Source: JBEDUK01 sp963781595 (GTDB lineage: Bacteria > Actinomycetota > UBA4738). From it: a DNA stretch of 64,000 nucleotides. The notes beneath the pieces are model-generated. The model did not search any database. It saw nothing but the letters and a program-made list of their open reading frames with translations, and was not told the origin of the DNA. Location of the stretch: the NCBI GenBank assembly GCA_963781595.1, contig CAWAGG010000006.1, forward strand, positions 1,240,001 to 1,304,000, in the 5' to 3' direction. The position numbers and the translations under genes are program-made. This document shows positions 1-7,333 of the stretch, in pieces; the first letter of the stretch is position 1, and every line of letters begins with the position of its first letter.

Positions 1-1592
1 CCGACGTCGGTCACGTCGGCGCACTCCTCCAAGAGCGCGAGGTCCCGCAAGATGAGCGAGCCTTTCGTCAGGATCGAGAACGGGTTCGCGGCATCCCGCA
101 GCGCCTCGAGGATCCCGACCATCAACCGGTACCGGCCCTCCGCGCGCTGGTACGGGTCGACGTTGGTCCCCATCGCGATGTGCTCGCCGGTCCATGTGCG
201 CCGGGCCAGCTCGACGCGTAGCCGCTCCGCGGCGTTGACCTTCACGACGATCTTCGAGTCGAAGTCCTCGCCGTAGTCCATGTCCAGGTACGTGTGCGTG
301 TTCCTCGCGAAACAGTTGTGGCTCACTACGCCGTTCGCGATGAAGTCTCCCGTTCCGGTCGTGATGTCGAACATCGGGACGTCGACGCCGAGCGGTTCGA
401 TCGACGAGACGCGCAGGTCCGCGTCGCTCTTGAGCGCGGTTCCCTCGGGTATGGCTCGCTTCCTGCTGATCGCGGGATCGACCGTATGGAAGAAGCGCAG
501 GTGCTCGCGCAGCCCGCCTGTCACTCGAACGGTCACCACGGGCTTCGCGCGCTCACCGGTCGGACGTTCGATCGCGAATGAGAACCCGAAGCGTCGGAGG
601 CCCGACGAGGTGCGATCGATGATGGCGCGGTCCGTGTTCGAGATGCGCAGCACGCCGGGGCTCCAGCTTCCCTCGGCGTCGAAGATGCCCGCCAGGTACC
701 CTTTGCACCAACCCTCTGAGGGAGCATCGGGCCATGCGACGAGGCCTTCGATCGCCTCGACCCCGACGCGCGCCTGTGTCCGGATCGCGCTCATATCCCG
801 TCGCCCGGCGACCGCGTGCTGGAACACGAACTCCGTCGTGTCGATCGCCGACGCGTCCAGGTACTCGCGTGTCCGGCGGAGCGCCTCCAGATCGCCCAGC
901 GCGAGCCGGAAGCGGAAGCTGGTCCAGGGGCGTCCGTTCGGCCTGACGTACGCGTATCTGCCGGGGTGCCCGTCGCCGCGGATCATGCCGCAGAGGTAGC
1001 CGCGCCTGTAGTCGGCGTCATGGTCGGGCGCCGCCGCGGACCGCCCTGTTCCCATCAACGCGTCGTTCGTGGTCAGGTACGGGCGCTGGCCGGGACCGGC
1101 CATCCGCCCCGTCACGTGCTTCCAGCCGCGCCGCGTGAGGAACCGATGGTCACCGCTCGCGACGAGCTCGGTGCCGTCCTCGAGCGTCACGCGGAAGGCC
1201 GGCTTGAAGGTCGACCAATGCGCCAAGACGTCCGTCGCCACGTACCTCCGGTAGCTTCCCCGACGGACGGTGCCGGAGATGCGGTCGCTAACCCGGACGT
1301 CGGCGATCGGCTTGGTCCGACCGTCCGCCATCAGGATCGGGGTGTCGCCCCCCAGGCAGTAGGAGCACGCATGGGTGCAGCCACGGTACGGGTTGATCGT
1401 CCAGCGGAACGGCATCCGCGAGGCGCCCGGCACCCGGTTGATGATCGACTTCGCCCGGACCTCGTAGAACGTCACGCCGCGGAACTCCGGCGTGTCGACC
1501 GTTCGTACCACGGCGCCCTGCTCGAAGAGCGGCAACGGGGTCTCGCCCGCGCCGTCGGCGGCGTCCAGGAGTCGGAGGTTGTCCCAGCGCAT
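1..1592 (-). CDS. Rv2578c-family radical SAM protein, intein-containing, 3' end cut by window edge
   Basis: Translating the minus strand from the ATG at 1592 gives 530 residues with no stop before the window edge. The host protein opens MRWDNLRLLDA and has the radical SAM cysteine cluster start CTHACSY at residues 72-78. After a 348-residue intein it resumes with CFARNTHTYL, so the spliced product has the full CxxxCxxC motif. The downstream GTNVDPYQRAEGRYR and SILTKG segments are typical of the Rv2578c/SplB-like family, whose substrate is not settled. This ATG is chosen because family members begin MRW; no strong Shine-Dalgarno is visible and a TATCGT -10-like hexamer lies only 10 nt upstream. 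A LexA-like box overlaps that promoter, suggesting DNA-damage control. It is divergent from the phosphatase gene at 1663. Confidence 0.9.
   Translation of the reverse strand, partial: MRWDNLRLLDAADGAGETPLPLFEQGAVVRTVDTPEFRGVTFYEVRAKSIINRVPGASRMPFRWTINPYRGCTHACSYCLGGDTPILMADGRTKPIADVRVSDRISGTVRRGSYRRYVATDVLAHWSTFKPAFRVTLEDGTELVASGDHRFLTRRGWKHVTGRMAGPGQRPYLTTNDALMGTGRSAAAPDHDADYRRGYLCGMIRGDGHPGRYAYVRPNGRPWTSFRFRLALGDLEALRRTREYLDASAIDTTEFVFQHAVAGRRDMSAIRTQARVGVEAIEGLVAWPDAPSEGWCKGYLAGIFDAEGSWSPGVLRISNTDRAIIDRTSSGLRRFGFSFAIERPTGERAKPVVTVRVTGGLREHLRFFHTVDPAISRKRAIPEGTALKSDADLRVSSIEPLGVDVPMFDITTGTGDFIANGVVSHNCFARNTHTYLDMDYGEDFDSKIVVKVNAAERLRVELARRTWTGEHIAMGTNVDPYQRAEGRYRLMVGILEALRDAANPFSILTKGSLILRDLALLEECADVTDV
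315..1358 (-). other. Intein with LAGLIDADG homing endonuclease, inside the radical SAM gene
   Basis: These 348 codons run from Cys1 (CLGGDTPIL, block A) to the terminal His347-Asn348 (VVSHN, block G) and are followed by extein Cys+1. Block B is the GDHRFLT segment with His71. Block F is the MFDITTGTGDFIANG segment. Two LAGLIDADG motifs are present at intein residues 121-130 (YLCGMIRGDG) and 221-230 (YLAGIFDAEG). Both keep their terminal acidic residue (Asp129, Glu229), so the endonuclease may still be active. Splicing would rejoin ...THACSY and CFARN..., which makes the third cluster cysteine the splicing nucleophile. The reading frame is open throughout. Intein-bearing Rv2578c homologues are, from memory, already recognised as a protein class. 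Confidence 0.93.
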
Positions 1593-1606
1593 CAGGCGCT
1601 CGACGA

Positions 1607-1622
1607 TAGAACATATGTTCGA
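1607..1622. promoter_or_regulatory. LexA/SOS-box-like palindrome
   Basis: The sequence TAGAACATATGTTCGA matches the actinobacterial SOS box TCGAAC-n4-GTTCGA at 11 of 12 specified bases. It sits 15 bp before the radical SAM ATG at 1592 and overlaps the -10-like TATCGT read on the minus strand, so a bound repressor would block that promoter. The phosphatase gene starting at 1663 is divergent and could share the site. Confidence 0.7.
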
Positions 1623-1662
1623 TTGGCGCAAGACTGAGAACCCGGCAGGGTGTCGCGCACAC

Positions 1663-2343
1663 ATGTCGATGCGACTGCTCCTGATCCGTCACGGCCGGGT
1701 GGACTTCGACGCGAAGGACTTCCGCGACACCGACCGCGGTCCGCAGTGGGATCCGCCGCTCGACGAGCGCGGGCGCCAGCAGGCCGACCTGATGGCGGTC
1801 CGCCTCGCCTCGATGGACCCGCCGGTCGCCCTGTTCGTCTCGCCGTTCCGCCGATGCCTGCAGACGGTCGAGCCCTACGCCCGGGCGATCGGCGTCACGC
1901 CGACGGTCGACGACGGCCTGAGGGAGGTCTACACGGGGGAGTGGGAAGGGGTGCGGTTCGAGGACATCTTCGCGGCGAACCCCGAGATCCTGCGCCGAAG
2001 GCTCCACGACCAGCAGCCGATGTTCAACCTGGCGCCGGGGGGCGAGTCCGGGGCCGAGCTCCGGGCGCGGGTCGTGCCCGCGATCGAACGGCTCCTGGAC
2101 GAGGCCATCGGGGGCGCGGGCGGACGCGACGGGAACGTCGTGATGGTCACGCATGGTGGGGTGATCAACGCGTACCTCGGGCACCTGATGGGGTTCGACC
2201 AGGACATGTTCTTCATCCCGGAGAACACGTCGGTGAACACGGTCGACGTCGACGGCGACGGGCGGCGGATGCGATTCATCAACGACGTCGCCCACCTGGC
2301 CTTTCCCGGGATCTTCAGCCCGCCGCCGGGCTCGGAGGCATGA
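1663..2343 (+). CDS. Histidine phosphatase family protein (phosphoglycerate mutase-like)
   Basis: This 226-residue protein carries the catalytic RHG motif near the N-terminus (LLIRHGRVDF). The second core region is FVSPFRRCLQTVEPYA, and the second catalytic histidine lies in VMVTHGGVINAYLG. It should hydrolyse or transfer phosphate through a phosphohistidine; the substrate cannot be read from the sequence. The start is the ATG at 1663, with an in-frame ATG two codons later as an alternative. A weak GGCAGGG lies 12-18 nt upstream. It is divergent from the radical SAM gene, and the intergenic strip holds the SOS-like box. The cofactor-independent length fits the broad-specificity branch more than glycolytic phosphoglycerate mutase. 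Confidence 0.85.
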   Translation: MSMRLLLIRHGRVDFDAKDFRDTDRGPQWDPPLDERGRQQADLMAVRLASMDPPVALFVSPFRRCLQTVEPYARAIGVTPTVDDGLREVYTGEWEGVRFEDIFAANPEILRRRLHDQQPMFNLAPGGESGAELRARVVPAIERLLDEAIGGAGGRDGNVVMVTHGGVINAYLGHLMGFDQDMFFIPENTSVNTVDVDGDGRRMRFINDVAHLAFPGIFSPPPGSEA

Positions 2344-2376
2344 CAGGCCGAACAGGTGCCCGAAGTTACCAGCGGG

Positions 2377-2382
2377 TATACT
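2377..2382 (+). promoter_or_regulatory. Putative -10 element (TATACT)
   Basis: TATACT lies about 70 bp upstream of the ATG at 2451 and would give a leader of roughly 60 nt that includes the AGGAGG ribosome binding site. No clear -35 element is visible. Confidence 0.4.
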
Positions 2383-2450
2383 TCGCGGCGCCGTGAGCCG
2401 CGGCCCGGGACACGATGGGGCGGGCGGCGTGAGATACGAGGAGGATGGGC

Positions 2451-2834
2451 ATGGGCGTGCAGTTCCTGTCGGACGAGTGGACGCAGGCCGTCCAGGAGGC
2501 GCTGAACGGCAACCCGGCGTTCAAGAGCGCGATCGGATCGCTGGGAGCGCGGCTCCAGCAGGTCGTGACCACGTCGGATGGCGAGAAGCGGTACTGGTTC
2601 AAGCTCGAGGGCGGAGAGGCGGCCCTCGGGACCGGGGACCTCGAGACCCCCGACGCCACGATCACCCAGGACTACGAGACCGCCGTCGCGCTGTCGAAGA
2701 ACGAGCTGAACGGCACGGCCGCGTACATGAGCGGGAAGCTCCGCATCTCGGGCGACCTGATGAAGATCATGCAGCTGCAGGGCGCGCTCGCGCAGATGCC
2801 CGCGGCGCTGGCCAGCCTGGACGTGGACTACTAG
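2451..2834 (+). CDS. SCP2 sterol-binding domain protein
   Basis: This 127-residue single-domain protein has the alternating pattern of the SCP2 fold: a central segment with YWFKLEGGEAALGTG, then PDATITQDYETAVAL and a GKLRISGDLMKIMQLQG stretch close to the C-terminus. Those last two features are characteristic of SCP2-like proteins, which bind hydrophobic ligands such as lipids or acyl-CoA. The ATG at 2451 is preferred to the in-frame ATG at 2445 because AGGAGG at 2439-2444 is then correctly spaced. It is probably monocistronic; a hairpin follows and the next gene is convergent. Confidence 0.8.
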   Translation: MGVQFLSDEWTQAVQEALNGNPAFKSAIGSLGARLQQVVTTSDGEKRYWFKLEGGEAALGTGDLETPDATITQDYETAVALSKNELNGTAAYMSGKLRISGDLMKIMQLQGALAQMPAALASLDVDY

Positions 2835-2870
2835 TCACGTAGCTTTACCATCTCGAAGGCTCGAACCGGG

Positions 2871-2898
2871 GGCCCGGCGTCGCTTGCGGCGCCGGGCC
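2871..2898. terminator. Bidirectional terminator-like hairpin
   Basis: GGCCCGGCG and CGCCGGGCC form a perfect 9-bp stem with a 10-nt loop, between the convergent SCP2 and thioesterase genes. There is no T-run, which is common in such GC-rich genomes. Confidence 0.55.
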
Positions 2899-2935
2899 AA
2901 CGTCGGTTCCCACCGAAGACCCAGGAGGCGCTCAG

Positions 2936-3382
2936 TCAGAACGCGCCCGGCGCCGGGAGGACGATGAACGTCGCCGACGCCTTCGCCAGCACCTGCCCGG
3001 AACCGTCGAGCACCTCGGCCTCGCCGTAGCCCATCCGCTGCCCGAGGTGCAGGGCGTGTCCCCGCCCGATCAGCCGGTTGCCCTCGCCCTTCGCCAGGAA
3101 GTGCACGTCGAGCTGCGCCGTTCGATGCGTCATCCCCGGCCTGAGCTTGGATCGCAGGGCGAGCCCGATCGCCGTGTCGGCCAGGGCGCTGATGATCCCG
3201 CCGTGCACGATCCCCTGCGGGTTGAAGTGGTGCGGCCGGAGCTCCATCCCGAGCTCGGCCTGACCGTCCCCGACCTCGATCAGGTCCATGCCCGCCCACT
3301 GGTGGAACGGCGAGCGACGGACGCGCTCGGTGAGGTCGCTCAGCTGGCGTTCGTTCAGCCCGGAGGCGAGGTCGTCGTCCAC
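2936..3382 (-). CDS. PaaI family hotdog-fold thioesterase
   Basis: The 148-residue protein has the hotdog thioesterase signature HHFNPQGIVHGGIISALADTAIG, in which the GIVHGG segment precedes the long central helix. The C-terminal part (RGHALHLGQRMGYGEAEVLDGSGQVLAKASATFIV) completes the hotdog sheet. It likely hydrolyses acyl-CoA or aryl-CoA thioesters in the cytosol; the exact substrate is unknown. The start is GTG at 3382. It converges on the SCP2 gene. Confidence 0.83.
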   Translation of the reverse strand: MDDDLASGLNERQLSDLTERVRRSPFHQWAGMDLIEVGDGQAELGMELRPHHFNPQGIVHGGIISALADTAIGLALRSKLRPGMTHRTAQLDVHFLAKGEGNRLIGRGHALHLGQRMGYGEAEVLDGSGQVLAKASATFIVLPAPGAF

Positions 3383-3442
3383 CGACGCGGAGCATATCCC
3401 GCCGCGTGCGACGATAGGCGACCGCGACGAGGGGAGGCCGCC

Positions 3443-3682
3443 ATGGAGCCGAACGAGATCTTCGAGCTGATCATCAAGGCCGACGAGCGCGTGAAGTACG
3501 CGACGGACGAACGCGGGGAGCAGCGACGTCAGCAGGCCAGAGAGCTGCTCGAGCGGGCGCGGGATGAGGCGACCGCGATCGGCAACGCGCAGCTCGTCGA
3601 TCAGGCCGAACGCCGATTGGCCGACCTGGATGCGATCGCCGTCGAGGGAACCGAGGGGGCCGAAGGGACCGGCGACCAGTAG
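3443..3682 (+). CDS. Small charged helical protein, hypothetical
   Basis: A 79-residue protein beginning MEPNEIFELIIKADERVKYA. It is rich in Glu, Arg and Ala, with long amphipathic helices (QRRQQARELLERARDEA) and an acidic, Gly-rich tail. A strong GGGGAGG ribosome binding site lies 6 nt before the ATG. The composition resembles small actinobacterial proteins of unknown function that follow a two-helix design. No catalytic motif is visible. It ends 9 bp before the end of the convergent gene at 3692-4468. Confidence 0.6.
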   Translation: MEPNEIFELIIKADERVKYATDERGEQRRQQARELLERARDEATAIGNAQLVDQAERRLADLDAIAVEGTEGAEGTGDQ

Positions 3683-3691
3683 CGCCGGCGG

Positions 3692-4468
3692 TCACGCGAA
3701 CACGATCGGCGTGAGCTCCGCGATCGCGCACGTCCCGCGCCAGCGTTCGATGCTCTCCTGGGGCGACCCGTGTCGCGACCGCCGGCGATCGGCCAGGAGG
3801 ATCGCGGCCTGCTCCCATTCGTCGCCCTCGAGCACGCGCTGCACCGCGTGGAACCGTTCGAGCGCGGTGTCCCGGCCCTTGCGGCGCGAGATCACGAGCA
3901 GCTCCTCGACGCCCGGGATGCCCGGAACGGTCTGCTCCTCGGGGCCGGGTTCGAGCTGAGAGAGCACGTACGCCTTGCCCCCGCGATACGCGTACCAGAT
4001 CGGGACGGCGTGCTCGCGCCCGCGCACCTCGACGCCAACCCAGACGACGTCCGAACGCTTGAACCCGTCCTCGTAGGTCTGGGGCAGCTTCGCGACCGCG
4101 GGCCGGAGCGTCACCTGGAACTCGGTCTGCGCGATGACCTCACCGTCGAGGAGCAAGGACGCGAGGTACCCGCCGGTCTCCTCGAGCACCGCGTCCTCGA
4201 CCACGTTCTCGAGGTGGGTGAGGTCCATCTGCCCGTGCATCCAGCTGGCCATAGGGCCGACGCGGTGCGCCATGGCGCCCGACGGCGCGATCAGCTCGAT
4301 CTCTTCGGACAGGTAGCCGGTGGGCGCCTTCCAGTCCCGCATGATCACGAACGGCAGCGCCCGGGACTGCGGCGCGACCAGGTACACGACCGACGGAGCC
4401 ATGTCGCCGGAGGCCTGCCGCTCGGCGAGGTCCAGGACGTTCGCGAAGATCAGTTCACCCTCGGGCAC
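3692..4468 (-). CDS. Hypothetical protein, downstream of metalloprotease
   Basis: The product is 258 residues with no signal peptide or membrane segment. The middle part is strand-rich (VYLVAPQSRALPFVIMRDW, then WVGVEVRGREHAVPIWYAYRGGKAYVLSQ). The segment VPIWYAYRGGKAYVLS resembles the core strands of FMN-binding split-barrel (pyridoxamine oxidase-like) proteins, but the similarity is too weak to name it. It begins with GTG 22 bp after the metalloprotease gene on the same strand, so the two are probably co-transcribed. Confidence 0.65.
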   Translation of the reverse strand: MPEGELIFANVLDLAERQASGDMAPSVVYLVAPQSRALPFVIMRDWKAPTGYLSEEIELIAPSGAMAHRVGPMASWMHGQMDLTHLENVVEDAVLEETGGYLASLLLDGEVIAQTEFQVTLRPAVAKLPQTYEDGFKRSDVVWVGVEVRGREHAVPIWYAYRGGKAYVLSQLEPGPEEQTVPGIPGVEELLVISRRKGRDTALERFHAVQRVLEGDEWEQAAILLADRRRSRHGSPQESIERWRGTCAIAELTPIVFA

Positions 4469-4490
4469 GACGGCCGTCAGGATAGTGGAA

Positions 4491-5786
4491 TCAGACGGTC
4501 CGGGAGAGCCAGAGCGTCGGTTCCTGCAGCTCGGGCATCGAAGGCAGCGACTCGGCCGAGCCCCACATCCGCGAGAGCGTCGCCTCGTCCGTCGCGTCGA
4601 CGACCTTCGTGCAGAACTCCTCGCCGAGCCGGTACTGCTCCATCGAGACCTCCAGGCCGAGCAGTTGCTCGAGCGCGCCCTCGGATCCGCGGCCCTCGCG
4701 GTGGCGCTTCAGGGCCTCCTCGATCTGGTCGAACGCCGGCAACATCCGCGCCCCGATCGTCTTCATCACGTGGTCCGCGAACCCCTCGGCGGCGGCCATG
4801 AACGCCTGCAGGCGGGCGATCCGTAGCCGCTGCTCGGGATCGGAGGGCGCGTCGAACAGGCTGCCGGCGCCCTCCATGGCCTCGCGCATCGCGTCGGGGT
4901 TCGACGGATCGAGGCCCTCGAAGCGCTGCTGCAGGCTGGCGATGTCGACCTCCGCATGGTCGGCGAGGTCGCGGACCATCTCGAGGAAGTGGGGACGCAC
5001 CCATCCCTGCGCGAACTCGAACCGGTGGGCGACCTCGTGGAGCGCGACGTAGGTGCGGAACTCGTCGAGCGGAAGGCTCCAGTCCGCCCCGAAGCGAGCG
5101 ATGTTCGGCACGACGAACAGCAAGGCTCCGGACCGGCGGGGGAGCGCCAGGTCGTACTGGCCGAGCACGCGCTGCGCCATCGTCCCGAGGACGGTCCCGA
5201 CCTGGGCGCCCATCAGCAGCGGGCCGAGCGTTCCCATCAGCTGACGGAACATCTGCGCCTGCGCGTCGGCATCGCCGGCGTCGACGTCACCCGTCGGGCT
5301 GAGCGCGTCCGGGTCGGCGGGTGGACCGAACCCCACGCCCGGCAGCGGGCTCGCGCCGCTTGTGCCGCTCGTGCCGCCCGCGCCGAACGCGTCGCCGCCC
5401 AGCCCGTCGAGCGCTCCCGCGAGCTTCGAGGCGACCGGATCGACCACGTCGCCCAGCGCCTTGATGTTCGCTTCGACCCACTGGCCCCGCCGGATCGCCT
5501 GGACCTCGACCAGGTCCGAGGGGGTCGGCAGGGCCGTCAGGTCCGCGACGGCCAGCTCGGCTATGCGGACGGCGTCCGTCAACGCGGCGTGGTCCTCGTC
5601 ATTGGGAGCCGGGTCGTCGGCGCCCCATGACGCGGTCGCGATGCCCACCTGGCGCGCGAGCTCCCAGTTCACGGGGCCCGAGGACGCGGACAGGACGCGC
5701 TGGAGCTCGCGGAACAGGGGGGCGCCGGACAGGTCGCCGGCATCTCCCGAGCCGGTGCCGAACGGGTCCCTCGGGTCACTCACCAT
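4491..5786 (-). CDS. Zinc-dependent metalloprotease, DUF2342 family
   Basis: The 431-residue protein contains the zincin motif HEVAH in YVALHEVAHRFEFAQGW, followed by the C-terminal segments FADHVMKTIGARMLP and RRDGRG-like helices typical of the actinobacterial DUF2342 family, sometimes labelled F420-biosynthesis-associated. The N-terminal third is acidic with a Gly/Ser/Ala linker (GAGGTSGTSGAS). The segment MFRQLMGTLGPLLMGAQVGTVLG is hydrophobic and may be amphipathic rather than transmembrane. No secretion signal is seen, so a cytosolic location is likely. The ATG at 5786 gives a normal family length. The gene at 3692-4468 follows on the same strand. Confidence 0.85.
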   Translation of the reverse strand: MVSDPRDPFGTGSGDAGDLSGAPLFRELQRVLSASSGPVNWELARQVGIATASWGADDPAPNDEDHAALTDAVRIAELAVADLTALPTPSDLVEVQAIRRGQWVEANIKALGDVVDPVASKLAGALDGLGGDAFGAGGTSGTSGASPLPGVGFGPPADPDALSPTGDVDAGDADAQAQMFRQLMGTLGPLLMGAQVGTVLGTMAQRVLGQYDLALPRRSGALLFVVPNIARFGADWSLPLDEFRTYVALHEVAHRFEFAQGWVRPHFLEMVRDLADHAEVDIASLQQRFEGLDPSNPDAMREAMEGAGSLFDAPSDPEQRLRIARLQAFMAAAEGFADHVMKTIGARMLPAFDQIEEALKRHREGRGSEGALEQLLGLEVSMEQYRLGEEFCTKVVDATDEATLSRMWGSAESLPSMPELQEPTLWLSRTV

Positions 5787-5862
5787 GGGGCCAGGATACG
5801 CTGGACCTGCTCGAACGAGGCTTCGGGCCGAACGTCCGGGGCCGATCGAGGAACCGCTGCGC

Positions 5863-5868
5863 TACGAT
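5863..5868 (+). promoter_or_regulatory. Putative -10 element of moaE (leaderless)
   Basis: TACGAT ends 8 nt before the GTG start codon at 5877. Transcription would therefore begin at or next to the start codon, and no Shine-Dalgarno is present. Confidence 0.45.
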
Positions 5869-5876
5869 CGGTCACC

Positions 5877-6299
5877 GTGACCAGGCTCTCGATCCGCGTG
5901 TCCCGCGATCCGCTCGATCCGACCGAGGCGTTCTCGTACGTCTGCGATCCGCGCGCCGGCGGCGAGGTGCTGTTCGCCGGGACGGTGAGGGATCACTCCG
6001 AGGCCGGGACGGTCACGGGCCTCGAGTACGAGGCGTGGGAGGAACGCGCCGAGGCCGCCTTGGAGGAGATCGGCCGCGAGCTGTTCGAACGGTGGCCCCT
6101 CTGCCGCGCGGTGCTCTGGCACCGGTTCGGCGCGCTGGGGATCGGCGAGATCTCCGTCGTCGTCTGCGTGTCCGCCGCGCACCGCGGTGAGGCGTTCGAG
6201 GCTGCCCGGCACGGCATCGAACGGATCAAGCACGACGTGCCGATCTGGAAGAAGGAACTGCTCGCGGCCGGTGAGTCCCGGTGGGTGATGGGGTCGTGA
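5877..6299 (+). CDS. moaE: Molybdopterin synthase catalytic subunit MoaE
   Basis: The 140-residue protein converts precursor Z (cPMP) to molybdopterin together with the thiocarboxylated small subunit MoaD. The family motifs are in order: GEVLFAGTVRDHS, then LEYEAWEERAEAALEEI, then WHRFGALGIGE, then VSAAHRGEAFEA, then the active-site lysine region IKHDVPIWKKEL. It starts with GTG at 5877 and appears leaderless. Its stop overlaps the GTG of the mreB-like gene by 4 bp (GTGA). A moaD gene lies about 50 kb away at 56372, so the two subunits are not in one operon here. Confidence 0.93.
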   Translation: MTRLSIRVSRDPLDPTEAFSYVCDPRAGGEVLFAGTVRDHSEAGTVTGLEYEAWEERAEAALEEIGRELFERWPLCRAVLWHRFGALGIGEISVVVCVSAAHRGEAFEAARHGIERIKHDVPIWKKELLAAGESRWVMGS

Positions 6300-7333
6300 G
6301 CCGAGCGCTGCTGACGTCGAGGCCGTCTCGGGAGCTGGCGATCGATCTGGGGTCGGCGAACACGCTCGTGTACCAGCACGGCGTGGGCGTGGTGTTCGAC
6401 GAACCCACGATCGTCGCCGTTCACGCGCGCACCGGGCGCGTCGTCGCCGTCGGGAACGAGGCCGCGAACGTCGCTCGCGAGAGCCCCGGGAGCACCCTGC
6501 TGACGCGGCCGCTCCGGCGTGGCGTGATCACGGATTTCGACACGACCCAGCAGATGGTGCGGCTGATCTTCCGCAGGATGGGGGTCGGACGCATCGGCCG
6601 TCCGAAGGTCGTCGTTACGATCCCGACCGGGGTCACCGCGGTCGAGCAGCGGGCCGTGGAGGAGGTCTTCACGGGCGCTGGGGCGCGGTCGGTCACGATG
6701 GTCGAGGAGCCGCTCGCGGCCGCGATCGGCGCCGGCCTCCCCGTCCAGGAGCCGGTCGGCAACCTCGTCGTCGACGTGGGTGGCGGAACGACGGAGATCG
6801 CCCTCGTGGCGATGGGCGGCGTCGTCAAGGGAGCGTCGATCCAGGTCGGCGGGTTCGACATGGACGCAGCCGTCCGCGACCACATCCGTGCCCGGTACGG
6901 CATCGCGATCGGCGACGTCATGGCCGAACGTCTCAAGATCGCGATGGGCTCCGCATACCCGACCGCCGACGCGCGTCCGCTCGAGGTCCCCGGCCGTTCG
7001 ATGCGGAACGCCGTCCCGACGGCGGTGACCGTGACGCCGGAAGAGATCCGGGAGGCGCTGTCTCCCCAGGTGCGCGCGATCGCCGAAACCGCTCGCGAGT
7101 GCCTCGCCGAGAGCCCGCCGGAACTGGCGCACGACGTCCTGGAGCACGGCATCTTCCTGACCGGAGGCGGCGGGATGCTGCAGGGCATGGAGATGCGCCT
7201 GTCCCGGGAGTGCGAGGTGCCGGTCCACCTCACGGACGACCCGCTGGGCACGGTCGTCATCGGCGCCGGCCGCCTGCTCGAGTACCTCCCCGAGTACCAG
7301 GCGGCGCTCGCCTCGGCGAGACCATGGGCGTGA
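6296..7333 (+). CDS. mreB: MreB/Mrl-like rod shape-determining actin homologue
   Basis: The protein is about 345 residues with the actin-fold nucleotide motifs: phosphate-1 AIDLGSANTLVY, connect-1 region ITDFDTTQQM, the EEPLAAAIGAG segment, phosphate-2 VVDVGGGTTEIALV and the adenosine motif FLTGGGGMLQGM. It would assemble membrane-associated filaments that direct cell-wall synthesis. GTG at 6296 overlaps the moaE stop; an in-frame GTG at 6281 is possible. No mreC, mreD or RodA gene is adjacent, which is unusual for MreB. It overlaps the next gene, so moaE, mreB and the Lon-like protease look co-transcribed. Confidence 0.9.
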   Translation: MSRALLTSRPSRELAIDLGSANTLVYQHGVGVVFDEPTIVAVHARTGRVVAVGNEAANVARESPGSTLLTRPLRRGVITDFDTTQQMVRLIFRRMGVGRIGRPKVVVTIPTGVTAVEQRAVEEVFTGAGARSVTMVEEPLAAAIGAGLPVQEPVGNLVVDVGGGTTEIALVAMGGVVKGASIQVGGFDMDAAVRDHIRARYGIAIGDVMAERLKIAMGSAYPTADARPLEVPGRSMRNAVPTAVTVTPEEIREALSPQVRAIAETARECLAESPPELAHDVLEHGIFLTGGGGMLQGMEMRLSRECEVPVHLTDDPLGTVVIGAGRLLEYLPEYQAALASARPWA

